Of a DNA stretch of 64,000 nucleotides, positions 1 through 9,124 are shown piece after piece. How positions within the stretch are numbered: position 1 is the first letter of the stretch; each line of letters opens with the position of its first letter. This stretch comes from Lachnospiraceae bacterium (GTDB lineage: Bacteria > Bacillota > Clostridia > Lachnospirales > Lachnospiraceae). A program made the position numbers and the translations under genes. A model generated the notes under the pieces. The model was given only the letters and a program-made list of their open reading frames with translations, ran no database searches and was not told where the DNA came from. The stretch lies in the NCBI GenBank assembly GCA_029012365.1, contig JAQXLY010000028.1, positions 62,001 to 126,000 of the forward strand, written 5' to 3'.

Positions 1-1390
1 TCTGCTTTGCAATATTCATAATGCCGTCTGCCATCTTGTTAATTTCTACAATCGCTTCCATGCGTTTCATGGTTTCCGCTACGACAGTCTTGGTTTCTTC
101 AAAGGTGGAAGAACTGCTCGCATATGCTTCCTTCGACTGTTCCGTCATCTTATCTGAGCTCTCAATCAGATTTTCACTGGACTCTACACTCTTCTTCATG
201 GTTTCAAGAAGCAATTCCATACAATGGTCGATATGTTCCACATTGTCTTTTACATTTTCCATGAAATTATCCGTACTTTCAAGACTTGCGGATAATTCCT
301 CCACTGTTGCCGTATTTTCTGTCACACTCTCAACTAAGTGATCCGAATGACCATATAATTCTTTGGTTTTTTCATTAATCGTATTACAACATAAACCAAG
401 CATATTTACCATCTTCTGTAATGATTTCAAAAGATAATTAATAAACAGACTGGTAAATACGGTTAAAAGCAATACGCCGGCAACACAGATAACAGCAAGC
501 TGTACTTTTACTGTTTTCAATGCACCAAATACTTCAGCGGATGGGTCTGTTATAATAAATACCCAGCCCCTATCCTTCATATAGTTATAAGATGCGATGT
601 ATTCCTCTTTGTTCGTTTCATCCTCGTATACCAAAGAACCAAATTGACGATTTTCATCATTATTTATTTCCTTGATAATATCCTGTACGTACTTTTCCTC
701 TGCTACCGTATTGATTAGTTCTTTATCATCATGAAACAGGTATTCACCTGTTGCTATATTTACCATACAATACTGAAGCTTTTCCATTCCTTCCGCAGGC
801 AGCTTGTTAAGCGCATCAACCAGACCCTGGGTAAAAATGCCACCGCCTACAAAGCCAATCGGATTATTGCTTTCATCAAAACAGGCACGGTAAATCGAAA
901 TAACCTGTGCACCGCTCGCAGGCGAAGTGATAATTCCCGTATTATATACTCCGTCAGCAGCCTTCATTGACTGCTGTAGTGACTGCAATGACTCGTCTTT
1001 TCTGGTATAAATTCCCACTACACCTGCGTTGGTATGAGTAAGTACATGAGAGTCCCACTCACTGATGTAAATACCTTCTACATTTTCTCTGTCCTTGCTG
1101 AAAGTTTCTGTATATTTCTGCGCCATTTCCGTTGCAGCTTTGTCTTCCGGATGCTTTAATAACTCTTCCACCTCTCCGCCACGACTAAATGCTGTCAGAT
1201 AGCTTTCCGTCTCCAACATGTAGTTTTCAATAATTTCTGAACGTTCCTGTGCTATCGTTTCCATGCTTTTGATTGTACTGTTTTTAATATTCGATGTGAT
1301 CGAGGAATTCACAAACAAATAAACAACCGCCATTACAACCATTTGCAATACTAAGATTGCAATAATCATTTTTAAACCACGCTTTTTCAT
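1..1390 (-). CDS. Methyl-accepting chemotaxis protein (C-terminus cut by window edge)
   Basis: Transmembrane chemoreceptor. The ORF track omits it because the reading frame runs off the left edge; I read it on the minus strand from ATG at 1388-1390, which has AGGTG a few bases upstream. The translation starts MKKRGLKMIIAILVLQ (first membrane segment), continues with a roughly 250-residue extracellular region that looks like a double-Cache sensor (ending GWVFIITDPSAEVFG), then a second membrane segment (VQLAVICVAGVLLLTVF) and the start of a cytoplasmic coiled coil. The last visible residues, GIMNIAKQ, are the beginning of the conserved signalling hairpin (IA.QTNLLALNA in the family), so the gene continues about 150-200 residues past the edge. 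Ligand unknown. It has its own promoter and is not in the che operon at 7-16 kb, but could feed the same CheA. Confidence 0.9.
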   Translation of the reverse strand, partial: MKKRGLKMIIAILVLQMVVMAVVYLFVNSSITSNIKNSTIKSMETIAQERSEIIENYMLETESYLTAFSRGGEVEELLKHPEDKAATEMAQKYTETFSKDRENVEGIYISEWDSHVLTHTNAGVVGIYTRKDESLQSLQQSMKAADGVYNTGIITSPASGAQVISIYRACFDESNNPIGFVGGGIFTQGLVDALNKLPAEGMEKLQYCMVNIATGEYLFHDDKELINTVAEEKYVQDIIKEINNDENRQFGSLVYEDETNKEEYIASYNYMKDRGWVFIITDPSAEVFGALKTVKVQLAVICVAGVLLLTVFTSLFINYLLKSLQKMVNMLGLCCNTINEKTKELYGHSDHLVESVTENTATVEELSASLESTDNFMENVKDNVEHIDHCMELLLETMKKSVESSENLIESSDKMTEQSKEAYASSSSTFEETKTVVAETMKRMEAIVEINKMADGIMNIAKQ

Positions 1391-1435
1391 CTGCACCTCA
1401 TCCCTTTCATTTTTGGTAATAGCCTACACATTATT

Positions 1436-1464
1436 AGTGTAACAAATTCATTACAAAAATACAA
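1436..1464 (-). promoter_or_regulatory. Sigma-A-type promoter of the partial MCP
   Basis: On the minus strand TTGTAT and TACACT are separated by 17 bp, about 45 bp upstream of the MCP start codon. The -10 matches four of six consensus bases. The palindromic element begins 29 bp beyond the -35 box. Confidence 0.45.
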
Positions 1465-1493
1465 TTATCTTATATTGCGCAGCAGAGCATTCT

Positions 1494-1693
1494 ATAACAT
1501 TTCAGCCTTACTTATACGGGATAAGTTGTTGCGAAGGAGTATTCTAAAGAGAACCATAAGGCAACGTCAGTACTTAGCGAGGTGGTTTCGAGCTTAGTAC
1601 TGCTGCGTTGCTGCATGAGCGAGAGCGGGTTCTCTTTATGGAAACGCTGATCCGTCGCCACAACGATTACACACTAAAAGGGTGCACTGTTAC
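1494..1693 (-). mobile_element. MITE-like palindromic insertion, copy 1 (older copy)
   Basis: A 200-bp non-coding element related along its whole length, in opposite orientation, to the element at 28766-28960. The shared core includes CAGTACTTAGCGAGGTGGT and GCATGAGCGAGAGCGGGTT. The ends are ATAACATTTCAG and the complement GTAACAGTGCAC, weaker than in copy 2. It is flanked by AGCATTCT (1486-1493) and AGCATTTT (1694-1701), an 8-bp target duplication with one mismatch. The right arm of the core has diverged (TTTATGGAAACGCTGATCC in place of the arm that mirrors the left), so this copy looks older. It sits 3 bp after the stop codon of the kinase-DegV gene and may serve as its transcript end. No transposase is visible in the window. 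Confidence 0.85.
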
Positions 1694-1704
1694 AGCATTT
1701 TGCC

Positions 1705-4377
1705 CTATATGCTGTAATAAGAAATTCCAATGGTCCCCAAGCCGGAATTGCATGCCACCGAGAAGGATGCCTTTTGCACGATGACACGTTCAAACGGTAC
1801 ATAACGTAACACTTCTTTTCTTATCCATTCTAACTGCTCTACACTGCAGCCGACATGTGAAATAATAACCAAAGAAGGATTTATTTTATTTTTACGGCGC
1901 AGATGCCAGTAGATTCCCACTTTCCATGCCCGCTCCATAGTGCCTCCCAGAAACGCAGATAAAACAACTTTTTTCTGGCGCATTCCCGCATACGGATGAA
2001 GCTGTAGTAACCGGCAGAACATAAGTGTCAGAGCGTTGGTTCGCTTATTTTGGAAAAAAATATCCGCCGACGGAAAAATAAATCTGGACTGCACACCCGA
2101 CTTCATTTTTTCCACAGCACTGCATATCTCACTGGCTGTTTTTCCCTCCTTTGCAAGCTTTGCCGCAAAAAGGGTAATAATACTTTGACCACATGAAATC
2201 TGACAGGAATCTATGACCGCCACATGGTCAAACCCCTTCGCAGCCGTCATTGCAATCTGATAGCTGATACCCACATTGGATGCCATGGAAATATGCACCA
2301 CCTGCTCAGCCCGTGTCAGTACATCAGCAAAGAACTCTTCATATTCCTCTACTGTCACACTGTCCACATAGGCAGTGCTGTTGGTGGAAGAGATATACTG
2401 TGTCAGACTATCCGAATCAATTTCCTTTGTATCTGCAAACCGTCCATGTGGCGTTATGATGTACAGATACATCACCTCAATATCATACTGTTCCAACAGT
2501 TCCACAGGAAGATCACACACGCAATCTGTTGTAATACATACTTTTTTCCGCCACTGCAACGGAACCTTCTGTACCGGACTGCTTTCCTTCCATACACTTT
2601 TCACCGCTGCCTGATACTCTATCAAATCAGGCGGCAGAAATTTTAACAGCTCTGCTTCCAGTACTTTTCCGGATATAGGCTTTTCCAGATAACCGTCAAA
2701 TCCAAGTTCACGATATTTCTGCTCTGCTCCTGCCATTACATCGGCCGTAAGTGCAATCACTGTAGTATCCCTGCACAGACCGTTCTCCTGACTTCGAACT
2801 GCCTGTAACGTCTCAGCACCATTCATCTTTGGCATCATATAATCCATGAGAATTATATTGTATTGCTTTTTCTTTGTCAGTTCCAGACAATCCGGACCAC
2901 TGTTTGCAATATCTGTCTTTACCTTGGTATTTGTTAAGAGCCTGCTCACCACCATGGAACTTATGGGATTATCGTCCACAACCAGAATTTTCGCCTCCGG
3001 TGCTTCAAAGCTTGACTGATAGACTGGCGTCTCCTCCGTCTCTCTTTCCAACAGGTTGATGTCCCCGATTGTCTTTGCATCCACAACCTTTTGTCTGATG
3101 CTTATGGTGAAGACGGTTCCTTTGGTATAAATACTGTCAACAGCAATTTCTCCCTGCATCATATCCACCAGCTGTTTGGTGATTGCAAGACCGAGACCGT
3201 TTCCAACGATTCCCATATGACTTTTTTCATCCACCCGGCTGAAGGAATCATAAATATACGCTAAATCTTCCTTCCGGATTCCTATTCCGGTATCCGCTAC
3301 CTTCACCTGAAGCAGGACTTCCTCCCCTTCACTGCTTTCTGCATTTACCGAAAGTGTAACCGAGCCTTCCTCCGTATATTTCACGGCATTATCCAGAATG
3401 TTAAGAAATATCTGTTTTAACCGCCTTTCATCTCCAAACAGAACAGACGGCAGATTACGGTCAATTTCCAGATAAAACTCCAGCTCTTTGTTTTTCATCC
3501 GAATCCTAACCATATCTACAAGCTCGCCAAACAGCTCTTTTGTACTGTATGGTGCCGGAACAAGGCTCATCTTCTGCATTTCTAGCTGTGATAAATCCAA
3601 AATATCATTAATCTGGTTCAGAAGAAGCTTACTTGCCTGCTCAATATCTTTGGCATATTCCAGTGTATTACCCGAAGCGTTTTCACGCATAATCATTTCA
3701 TTCAGTCCGATGATTGCCGTAATCGGTGTTCTGATTTCATGACTCATATTGGCAAAAAAGACATTCTTTGCATTACTGCTTTTCTCTAATGCCTCTTTCT
3801 GCTCCATATTCAACTTATGCTCCTTCTCAAATACCTTCATTTGTGTCTTTAAGATGATTCCCACCAAAAGACCAACCACAATTACCGAAAAATATGAGTC
3901 CAGGTAAGCAAATTCTTCCGATGCCATCGGAACCAGATATTCCGGAAAACGAAGTGCAAAGAAGTAGGTTCCCCCATACACAGCTACACATAATATTAAG
4001 AAGAAAATCTGGCGTCTTCCGGTAAACATAATGAATATGTATGCAAAACCAAGCGCCAGCCAGACATCTGCCCCACTGTTCAGACCTGCGCTCAAAATAA
4101 ACATTACAGGAAAAATGACTGCGATTATAAAAAATCCAAGGACAATAGCCGCAATATCATACCTGCTGTACCGGAATGTGGCAAACAGGCAGATTCCCAT
4201 AGCAATAAGGAGCAGGAAAAGCATGAAAACTATCATTGCACTGATTTCCATGACAAGCAGAATTTCTATCATTGCGACAATGGCTGCTGCTCCTCCGGCA
4301 AGGATTACGGTACGGAACATTCTTTCCCTGAATTCACAATTCTTTCCGGATAACTCATCTAGTAATTTTTTCCACAC
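1705..4377 (-). CDS. Hybrid histidine kinase fused to a DegV (fatty-acid-binding) domain
   Basis: Membrane sensor kinase of 890 residues. GTG start with AGGGGGG upstream. Five or six membrane segments fill residues 20-175 with no large extracellular domain. The kinase core follows: H-box FFANMSHEIRTP with His213, N-box near 325 (LNILDNAVKY), G1 ADTGIGI near 361 and G2 GNGLGLAI near 392. A receiver domain spans about 463-580 with phospho-acceptor Asp512 (LMDYMMPKMNG). Residues 612-890 form a complete DegV-type domain: TTDCVCDLPVELLEQY at its start, HISMASNVGISYQIA and VIDSCQISCG in the middle, and a GLGTIGISYY end. DegV/FakB proteins bind fatty acids; here the domain occupies the place where an HPt or output domain would be expected. 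It lies 13 bp after the neighbouring hybrid kinase, so the two are probably co-transcribed. The stop codon is TAG at 1705-1707. Confidence 0.9.
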   Translation of the reverse strand: MWKKLLDELSGKNCEFRERMFRTVILAGGAAAIVAMIEILLVMEISAMIVFMLFLLLIAMGICLFATFRYSRYDIAAIVLGFFIIAVIFPVMFILSAGLNSGADVWLALGFAYIFIMFTGRRQIFFLILCVAVYGGTYFFALRFPEYLVPMASEEFAYLDSYFSVIVVGLLVGIILKTQMKVFEKEHKLNMEQKEALEKSSNAKNVFFANMSHEIRTPITAIIGLNEMIMRENASGNTLEYAKDIEQASKLLLNQINDILDLSQLEMQKMSLVPAPYSTKELFGELVDMVRIRMKNKELEFYLEIDRNLPSVLFGDERRLKQIFLNILDNAVKYTEEGSVTLSVNAESSEGEEVLLQVKVADTGIGIRKEDLAYIYDSFSRVDEKSHMGIVGNGLGLAITKQLVDMMQGEIAVDSIYTKGTVFTISIRQKVVDAKTIGDINLLERETEETPVYQSSFEAPEAKILVVDDNPISSMVVSRLLTNTKVKTDIANSGPDCLELTKKKQYNIILMDYMMPKMNGAETLQAVRSQENGLCRDTTVIALTADVMAGAEQKYRELGFDGYLEKPISGKVLEAELLKFLPPDLIEYQAAVKSVWKESSPVQKVPLQWRKKVCITTDCVCDLPVELLEQYDIEVMYLYIITPHGRFADTKEIDSDSLTQYISSTNSTAYVDSVTVEEYEEFFADVLTRAEQVVHISMASNVGISYQIAMTAAKGFDHVAVIDSCQISCGQSIITLFAAKLAKEGKTASEICSAVEKMKSGVQSRFIFPSADIFFQNKRTNALTLMFCRLLQLHPYAGMRQKKVVLSAFLGGTMERAWKVGIYWHLRRKNKINPSLVIISHVGCSVEQLEWIRKEVLRYVPFERVIVQKASFSVACNSGLGTIGISYYSI

Positions 4378-4390
4378 TGGTTATCCCCCC

Positions 4391-7153
4391 TTAGTTTCCT
4401 TCCACGTTATCAAGTGTCTTTTTCAGTTTGGCAAGTAGTTCAACCGCTGAAATATAAGAGGCTCCGTCTACCTTCTTCTGTATAGGCCCAAGCGCTGTAT
4501 GCAATGCCACGTTTCGATACAGATATGACTTCAGCTCATGAAAAATTGCGAGGAACGTCTCTTCATCGAGCGAATATACGGCGTTTTCCATCTGCTCTAT
4601 TTTCTGTTCAAATGCTGCTTCGTCCAGTTCCTCTAATGCGGCATCCGGAACGGAATCGACCGCAGCCACGGTATCCTCAGGGCACAGCCATTTCTCACTT
4701 TGCAGACCTTCAAGCAGCTTTCGGTATTCCTCAATCATCCTTGCATGATGTCCTGTGATAAATGCAATTCGTCCCTCACGTCCTGCAAACTCCAATTCCT
4801 TTGCAAGTTCGGAAACCTTATTGGCTCCAATGCTGCGCATTGCCCCTTTGATTCCATGCACTGCAATGGTATATTGGTTCCAGTCCTGCTCACGGAATAA
4901 TCGCTCGACGAGCTCGGCGGAATCTCCGGCTTCCTTACAGAAGTTTTGAAGTATTTTGATATAATGCTCTTTTCCGTTGCAATATAAAAGTCCACTGTTG
5001 GCATCCAGATCGTATCTGCTTAATATCTCTTTCAGTTCCTTAACCTCCGGCATTTCCGCATCGTCCTTCGGTTCCTCCATTACATCTTCCTGTAAAATAA
5101 TTTTTTCTGCCGGGATTACTCTCTTAAGCAGCCGTTCCAGTACGGAACATTCTACCGGTTTTTCTATGAAATCCTGAAATCCTTCCGTCAGGAACATTTC
5201 TCTTACTCCGGCTACCGCATTGGCAGTCAGGGCAATGACAGGTACTCTCCGGTAATAGCTTCCCACCAGATGACGGATACGATGCAGTGTTTCCACTCCG
5301 TCCATCTCCGGCATCATATGATCCATAAATACACAGTCATAATTCTCCGATGTTATTTTTGTCAATGCTTCTGCTCCGCTAAGGGCAGTCGTAACTTTAA
5401 TCCGATAGTTGGCAAGCAGGGCTTCCATAACCATAATGTTCATCCGGTTATCATCCACAACAAGTACATGTACGTCTTTTGTTGTAAACCTTCCGCTGCT
5501 TAGTGGCATTCCGTCCTCCGAAGCATTGTACAACCCATTCAGTACCGATACAATTGTAAGAATATATAACGGTTTATATATCTTCAAAACCTTCGGATTT
5601 GTCACATGCACTGCTTCTGCCCGGTCAAGCATAACAACCAGTTTGGTCTTATCGGCAAGTGTGTCAAAATAATCCCTGTCCGATAAATACTCTGTTTCAC
5701 TGACGAAGACATGAGAAAGCTCTTCTCTTTTTTCCCTTCTTTGCAGCTCCGCAAGATTGCGGCAGATATGACACCTTCCTTTTAACTGTTCTACCATGTG
5801 GGTGATACAGCGATCGTATTCATCACGTACCATCTCCATCATATACTTTTCCATATCAACATAAACGGCAACATTGATTTCATCCCTGTTACTGATAGTT
5901 GCAATCGGTCTCTCATCCAGAACCTTAAGTGGCACTGTGAATCGGATACAGGTACCTTTGCCAAGACGGCTCTTTACCATTATGGCACCGCCCATCTTTT
6001 GTACCAGTGCCCTGGATATGGCAAGTCCCAGACCAACACCTTCCTTCTGGCGGTTTCTTCCGGTATCCGCCTGATTAAAGCCGGCAAACAATTTATCCTG
6101 GCTTTTCTCATCCATACCGATTCCGGTGTCCTTCACTGCAACCATCAGATTGATTCCATAGCTTTCCCTGCGATATCCTATCAAAAGGCTGATACAGCCT
6201 TCCTCTGTAAATTTTATAGCATTGTCTATCAGATTCATTATTACTCTGCGGAGCTTTTTCTCATCTCCGTACAAAGCGCATGGAATATTCGCATCACAAT
6301 CCACAATCAGCTCAATCGGCTTGTTTCCTCTGCGTGCCGATGTCATATTTATCACATCATTAATCGTTGAAGTAATACTGTATGCTTCCTCCTCAAGTTC
6401 TATTCTGCCCGAAAGAAGCTCTGAAAAATCAAGAATATCGCTGACAACCGACATCAGCATCCGTCCGGAGGTCTGGATACTCCGGATATCCTCCTGTACG
6501 GAATCCGGAAGCTCCTTTTGCAGTAACAGTTCGCTCATACCACAGATGGTATTTAACGGTGTCCTGATTTCATGGCTGACATTAGCGAGGAAGTCATCCT
6601 TACTCTGTTCTACTCTCTCCAGTTCGTCAATGACCCCGAGCAGCTGCTCACTTCCCGCCTTGTTCATTCTGGTAGAGGTATACATCACCCGTTCCAGAAG
6701 TCCTGCATTCAACAGCAGTGCAATTGCCGTATAAACGGTTTCAGGACTTACATCCGCATAGCTTTTTATGAAAAATACATGAATTATAAATACAATCAGT
6801 ATACCCACCGTCGGAATATAAATCAGTTCCGCTATGCCATACAGACTGACCATTACAACAAATACCAGCAATACCGGAAGTGCACGCGTAAAATCCTCCA
6901 GCTTTGACGCATGCAGTATCAGTATCGACTGCATAACCACAACATAAAACGCCGCCCGGAACACATAGGTTCTGAATTTTCCCACATACACAATCCACGC
7001 CAAAAGTATTCCGCAGGTCATTAATATGCCGTCCCACGGACTTCCTTCTCTCCTGACAGACAGTATTACCAGTGTAATCGTATAAAGACTGTAAATAATT
7101 ACGGAATACGTCTCTATTTTCTTCTGATTACTGTCTGAATACGTGCAATTCAC
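4391..7153 (-). CDS. Hybrid sensor histidine kinase with receiver and HPt domains
   Basis: 920-residue membrane hybrid kinase. The start is GTG with AAGGAGG eight bases upstream. Six or so membrane segments occupy residues 15-155, followed by a short coiled linker. The kinase has His194 in FLANVSHEIRTP, N-box MNLIDNAIKF near 306, DTGIGM near 342 and GVGLGLAI near 372. Residues about 425-545 look like a receiver fold without a clear phospho-acceptor; a canonical receiver follows at about 561-680 (Asp611 in FMDHMMPEMDG). An HPt domain near 720-800 carries His766 (AVHGIKGAMRSIGA). The protein thus has a complete internal His-Asp-His relay and could pass phosphate on to a separate receiver. It is the first gene of a two-gene unit with the kinase-DegV fusion. 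Signal unknown. Confidence 0.92.
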   Translation of the reverse strand: MNCTYSDSNQKKIETYSVIIYSLYTITLVILSVRREGSPWDGILMTCGILLAWIVYVGKFRTYVFRAAFYVVVMQSILILHASKLEDFTRALPVLLVFVVMVSLYGIAELIYIPTVGILIVFIIHVFFIKSYADVSPETVYTAIALLLNAGLLERVMYTSTRMNKAGSEQLLGVIDELERVEQSKDDFLANVSHEIRTPLNTICGMSELLLQKELPDSVQEDIRSIQTSGRMLMSVVSDILDFSELLSGRIELEEEAYSITSTINDVINMTSARRGNKPIELIVDCDANIPCALYGDEKKLRRVIMNLIDNAIKFTEEGCISLLIGYRRESYGINLMVAVKDTGIGMDEKSQDKLFAGFNQADTGRNRQKEGVGLGLAISRALVQKMGGAIMVKSRLGKGTCIRFTVPLKVLDERPIATISNRDEINVAVYVDMEKYMMEMVRDEYDRCITHMVEQLKGRCHICRNLAELQRREKREELSHVFVSETEYLSDRDYFDTLADKTKLVVMLDRAEAVHVTNPKVLKIYKPLYILTIVSVLNGLYNASEDGMPLSSGRFTTKDVHVLVVDDNRMNIMVMEALLANYRIKVTTALSGAEALTKITSENYDCVFMDHMMPEMDGVETLHRIRHLVGSYYRRVPVIALTANAVAGVREMFLTEGFQDFIEKPVECSVLERLLKRVIPAEKIILQEDVMEEPKDDAEMPEVKELKEILSRYDLDANSGLLYCNGKEHYIKILQNFCKEAGDSAELVERLFREQDWNQYTIAVHGIKGAMRSIGANKVSELAKELEFAGREGRIAFITGHHARMIEEYRKLLEGLQSEKWLCPEDTVAAVDSVPDAALEELDEAAFEQKIEQMENAVYSLDEETFLAIFHELKSYLYRNVALHTALGPIQKKVDGASYISAVELLAKLKKTLDNVEGN

Positions 7154-7185
7154 CCCGCTCTCCTCCTTCTCTCTCCCTGCATGGG

Positions 7186-7234
7186 AAAAAAACGCATACC
7201 GACGTCACAGACAACGCCTCTGACGCCAGTATGC
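7186..7234 (-). terminator. Rho-independent terminator ending the chemosensory operon
   Basis: Minus-strand stem GCATACTGGCGTCAGAG pairs with CTGTGACGTCGGTATGC (one mismatch, two G-U) across a 7-base loop and is followed by GTTTTTTT. It begins 9 bp after the MCP stop. Only about 30 bp separate it from the hybrid kinase start, so the kinase pair may depend on read-through. Confidence 0.85.
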
Positions 7235-7242
7235 ACTCTGTA

Positions 7243-8598
7243 TTAATATTTACCAAAATTTCCTTTTAAGGAAATAATCTGTTCATTTCTGTCCGCATGA
7301 CTGTCATAGCGGTGCGACTCATTTAAGGTGCCGGTGCCCGCAACTCCAAAGGTATCGTTGTCCAGTCTGTATACAGAAACAAGTTCACGTACTCTGCTTG
7401 CCTGACTGGCCAGTTCCTGACTGGCAGCAGCACATTCTTCACTGGTAGCGGAATTTGTCTGTACTACCTGGGATACCTGTTCGATTGCCTGGTCAATCTG
7501 TGCAATTGCAGTTGCCTGATAATTGGAAGCCTCTGCAATATCCATAATAATCTTTTCGCTCTGCTGTACTACCTTTGTGATATCCTCCAGTGCCTGTGCT
7601 GTTTCGTTTGCGATTCTGGAACCTACCTCCACCTTCTGGATGGAATCCTCAATCATATCTGCTGTCTCTGCGGCTGCGGAAGAACTCTTTGCCGCAAGGT
7701 TTCTTACTTCCTCGGCTACTACGGCAAAGCCCTTGCCTGCCTCGCCTGCCCTTGCTGCCTCAACTGCCGCATTGAGGGCAAGAATGTTTGTCTGAAATGC
7801 AATGTCGTCAATTACCTTGATAATTTTTGAAATGCTCTCGGACGCTTTATTAATATCCTGCATGGCTACTACCATTGCTCTCATTTCTTCATTGCCCTTC
7901 TTCACGTCTGTAATTGCACTTGTCACCAGCTCTGCTGCCTCGTTTGCCTGGGAAGCATTCTGTCTTGTCTTTTCCGCCACATCTATAATGGAAGCTGTAA
8001 TCTGTTCAATTGCACTTGCCTGCTCTGTAGAACCCTGAGCCAAAGCCTCACTTGCACTTGCAACCTGAGACGAGCTGGTTGTCACCTGATAAGCTGCATT
8101 TCTGATGTTACCAATGGAATTCTGGTTCTGCCATATCATTTTCTGTAAAGCAAGTCCCATGATATCTTCTTCCGACCTAGGCTTTACCTCTACCGAAAGG
8201 TTACCTTCTGCAACCTCCTGTGCAATCTGTGCCTGATAACGGGTAGCATCAATCATCTGCTGGAAGCTGTCGATTAACACGCCGAACTCATCATTGTTCG
8301 CCTTTTCTAACGTTACATCGACCTTTCCGAGCTTCATTTCCTCTGTTGCCGTCATAATTTGTGCCAAAGACAATCGGATTCCCCGGATGACATAAATTGA
8401 AATAACCGTAGAGGCAGCAACTGCCATCAGCAACAGAAAAATTGTAAATATCGCATAGGAATGCAGGTATTTCTCCTGATCGTCTTTTGTGATAATTGTT
8501 TTCGCCGTAGAATAGCCGGCAAACTGGCTAAATAAAACAAACAAATCCATAATAAAAAAGCCTATGTACAGTTTTGTTACCATCTTAATGTTTTTCAT
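7243..8598 (-). CDS. Methyl-accepting chemotaxis protein without an extracellular sensor domain
   Basis: 451-residue chemoreceptor, last gene of the che operon. The first ATG at 8604 overlaps the cheW stop (TAATG) and lies only three bases from GGAG; the ATG at 8598 has a proper 9-base spacing and is chosen. Two membrane segments (near 10-30 and 43-65) are separated by only about 15 residues, so there is no room for a periplasmic ligand domain. A HAMP region follows, then the methylation helices and the signalling tip [20 protein letters not shown] near 270. The signal may be read in the membrane, the HAMP region or through a soluble partner. The C-terminal tail lacks a clear CheR-docking pentapeptide. 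Confidence 0.93.
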   Translation of the reverse strand: MKNIKMVTKLYIGFFIMDLFVLFSQFAGYSTAKTIITKDDQEKYLHSYAIFTIFLLLMAVAASTVISIYVIRGIRLSLAQIMTATEEMKLGKVDVTLEKANNDEFGVLIDSFQQMIDATRYQAQIAQEVAEGNLSVEVKPRSEEDIMGLALQKMIWQNQNSIGNIRNAAYQVTTSSSQVASASEALAQGSTEQASAIEQITASIIDVAEKTRQNASQANEAAELVTSAITDVKKGNEEMRAMVVAMQDINKASESISKIIKVIDDIAFQTNILALNAAVEAARAGEAGKGFAVVAEEVRNLAAKSSSAAAETADMIEDSIQKVEVGSRIANETAQALEDITKVVQQSEKIIMDIAEASNYQATAIAQIDQAIEQVSQVVQTNSATSEECAAASQELASQASRVRELVSVYRLDNDTFGVAGTGTLNESHRYDSHADRNEQIISLKGNFGKY

Positions 8599-8603
8599 AA
8601 TCA

Positions 8604-9101
8604 TTACTCTCCTTCTTCTGTTATTTCTTCTGTCATCTGCTCTAAAACAGACCAGTCTTCATCTTTAATCAGTTTCTCCGGGTCCAGCAGAAGCTTTACA
8701 TTTTCTCCTACCTTACCGATTGCATAAACATACTTGTTCTGGTTTTTATCCACGTTTCCGAGTGACGGTGAATCCAGAATATTGTCTTCCGTAATCTCCA
8801 CCACCTCTGCAACCTTTTCTACAATCAGACCTACCACCATATCCTTCACATTGATAACAATGATGCAGGTTCTGTCATTGTACGCAAGCTCCGGCTGCTT
8901 AAACCGCACTCTTACGTCAATGACAGGAATAATTTTCCCCCTAAGGTTAATCAGGCCCTTGATATAATCCTCACTTTCGGGTATTTCCGTAATTTCCTGA
9001 AAGACGATTATCTCATTGACGTATTCGATTTTTAAGGCGAAGTACTCATTACCCGACTTAAAAGTCACATACTTGTTATGTTGTGTAACAAGTTCACTCA
9101 T
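8604..9101 (-). CDS. cheW: Chemotaxis coupling protein CheW
   Basis: Scaffold protein linking chemoreceptors to CheA; 165 residues, usual length. The track ORF starts at a TTG (9110) that abuts the Shine-Dalgarno; the ATG at 9101, ten bases after AAAGGAG, is the better start. The CheW beta-fold is recognisable in [21 protein letters not shown], the central [15 protein letters not shown] and [15 protein letters not shown]. It lies between cheA and the MCP gene, overlapping the latter's first ATG by one base. Confidence 0.95.
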   Translation of the reverse strand: MSELVTQHNKYVTFKSGNEYFALKIEYVNEIIVFQEITEIPESEDYIKGLINLRGKIIPVIDVRVRFKQPELAYNDRTCIIVINVKDMVVGLIVEKVAEVVEITEDNILDSPSLGNVDKNQNKYVYAIGKVGENVKLLLDPEKLIKDEDWSVLEQMTEEITEEGE

Positions 9102-9124
9102 ATAGTTCAAGCTCCTTTCTGTAT

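Noticed and set aside
1494-1693. Reading the palindromic element as a simple bidirectional terminator
   Set aside because: Length, full-length match to a second locus, terminal repeats and target duplications fit a mobile element better; no U-tract follows the stem.
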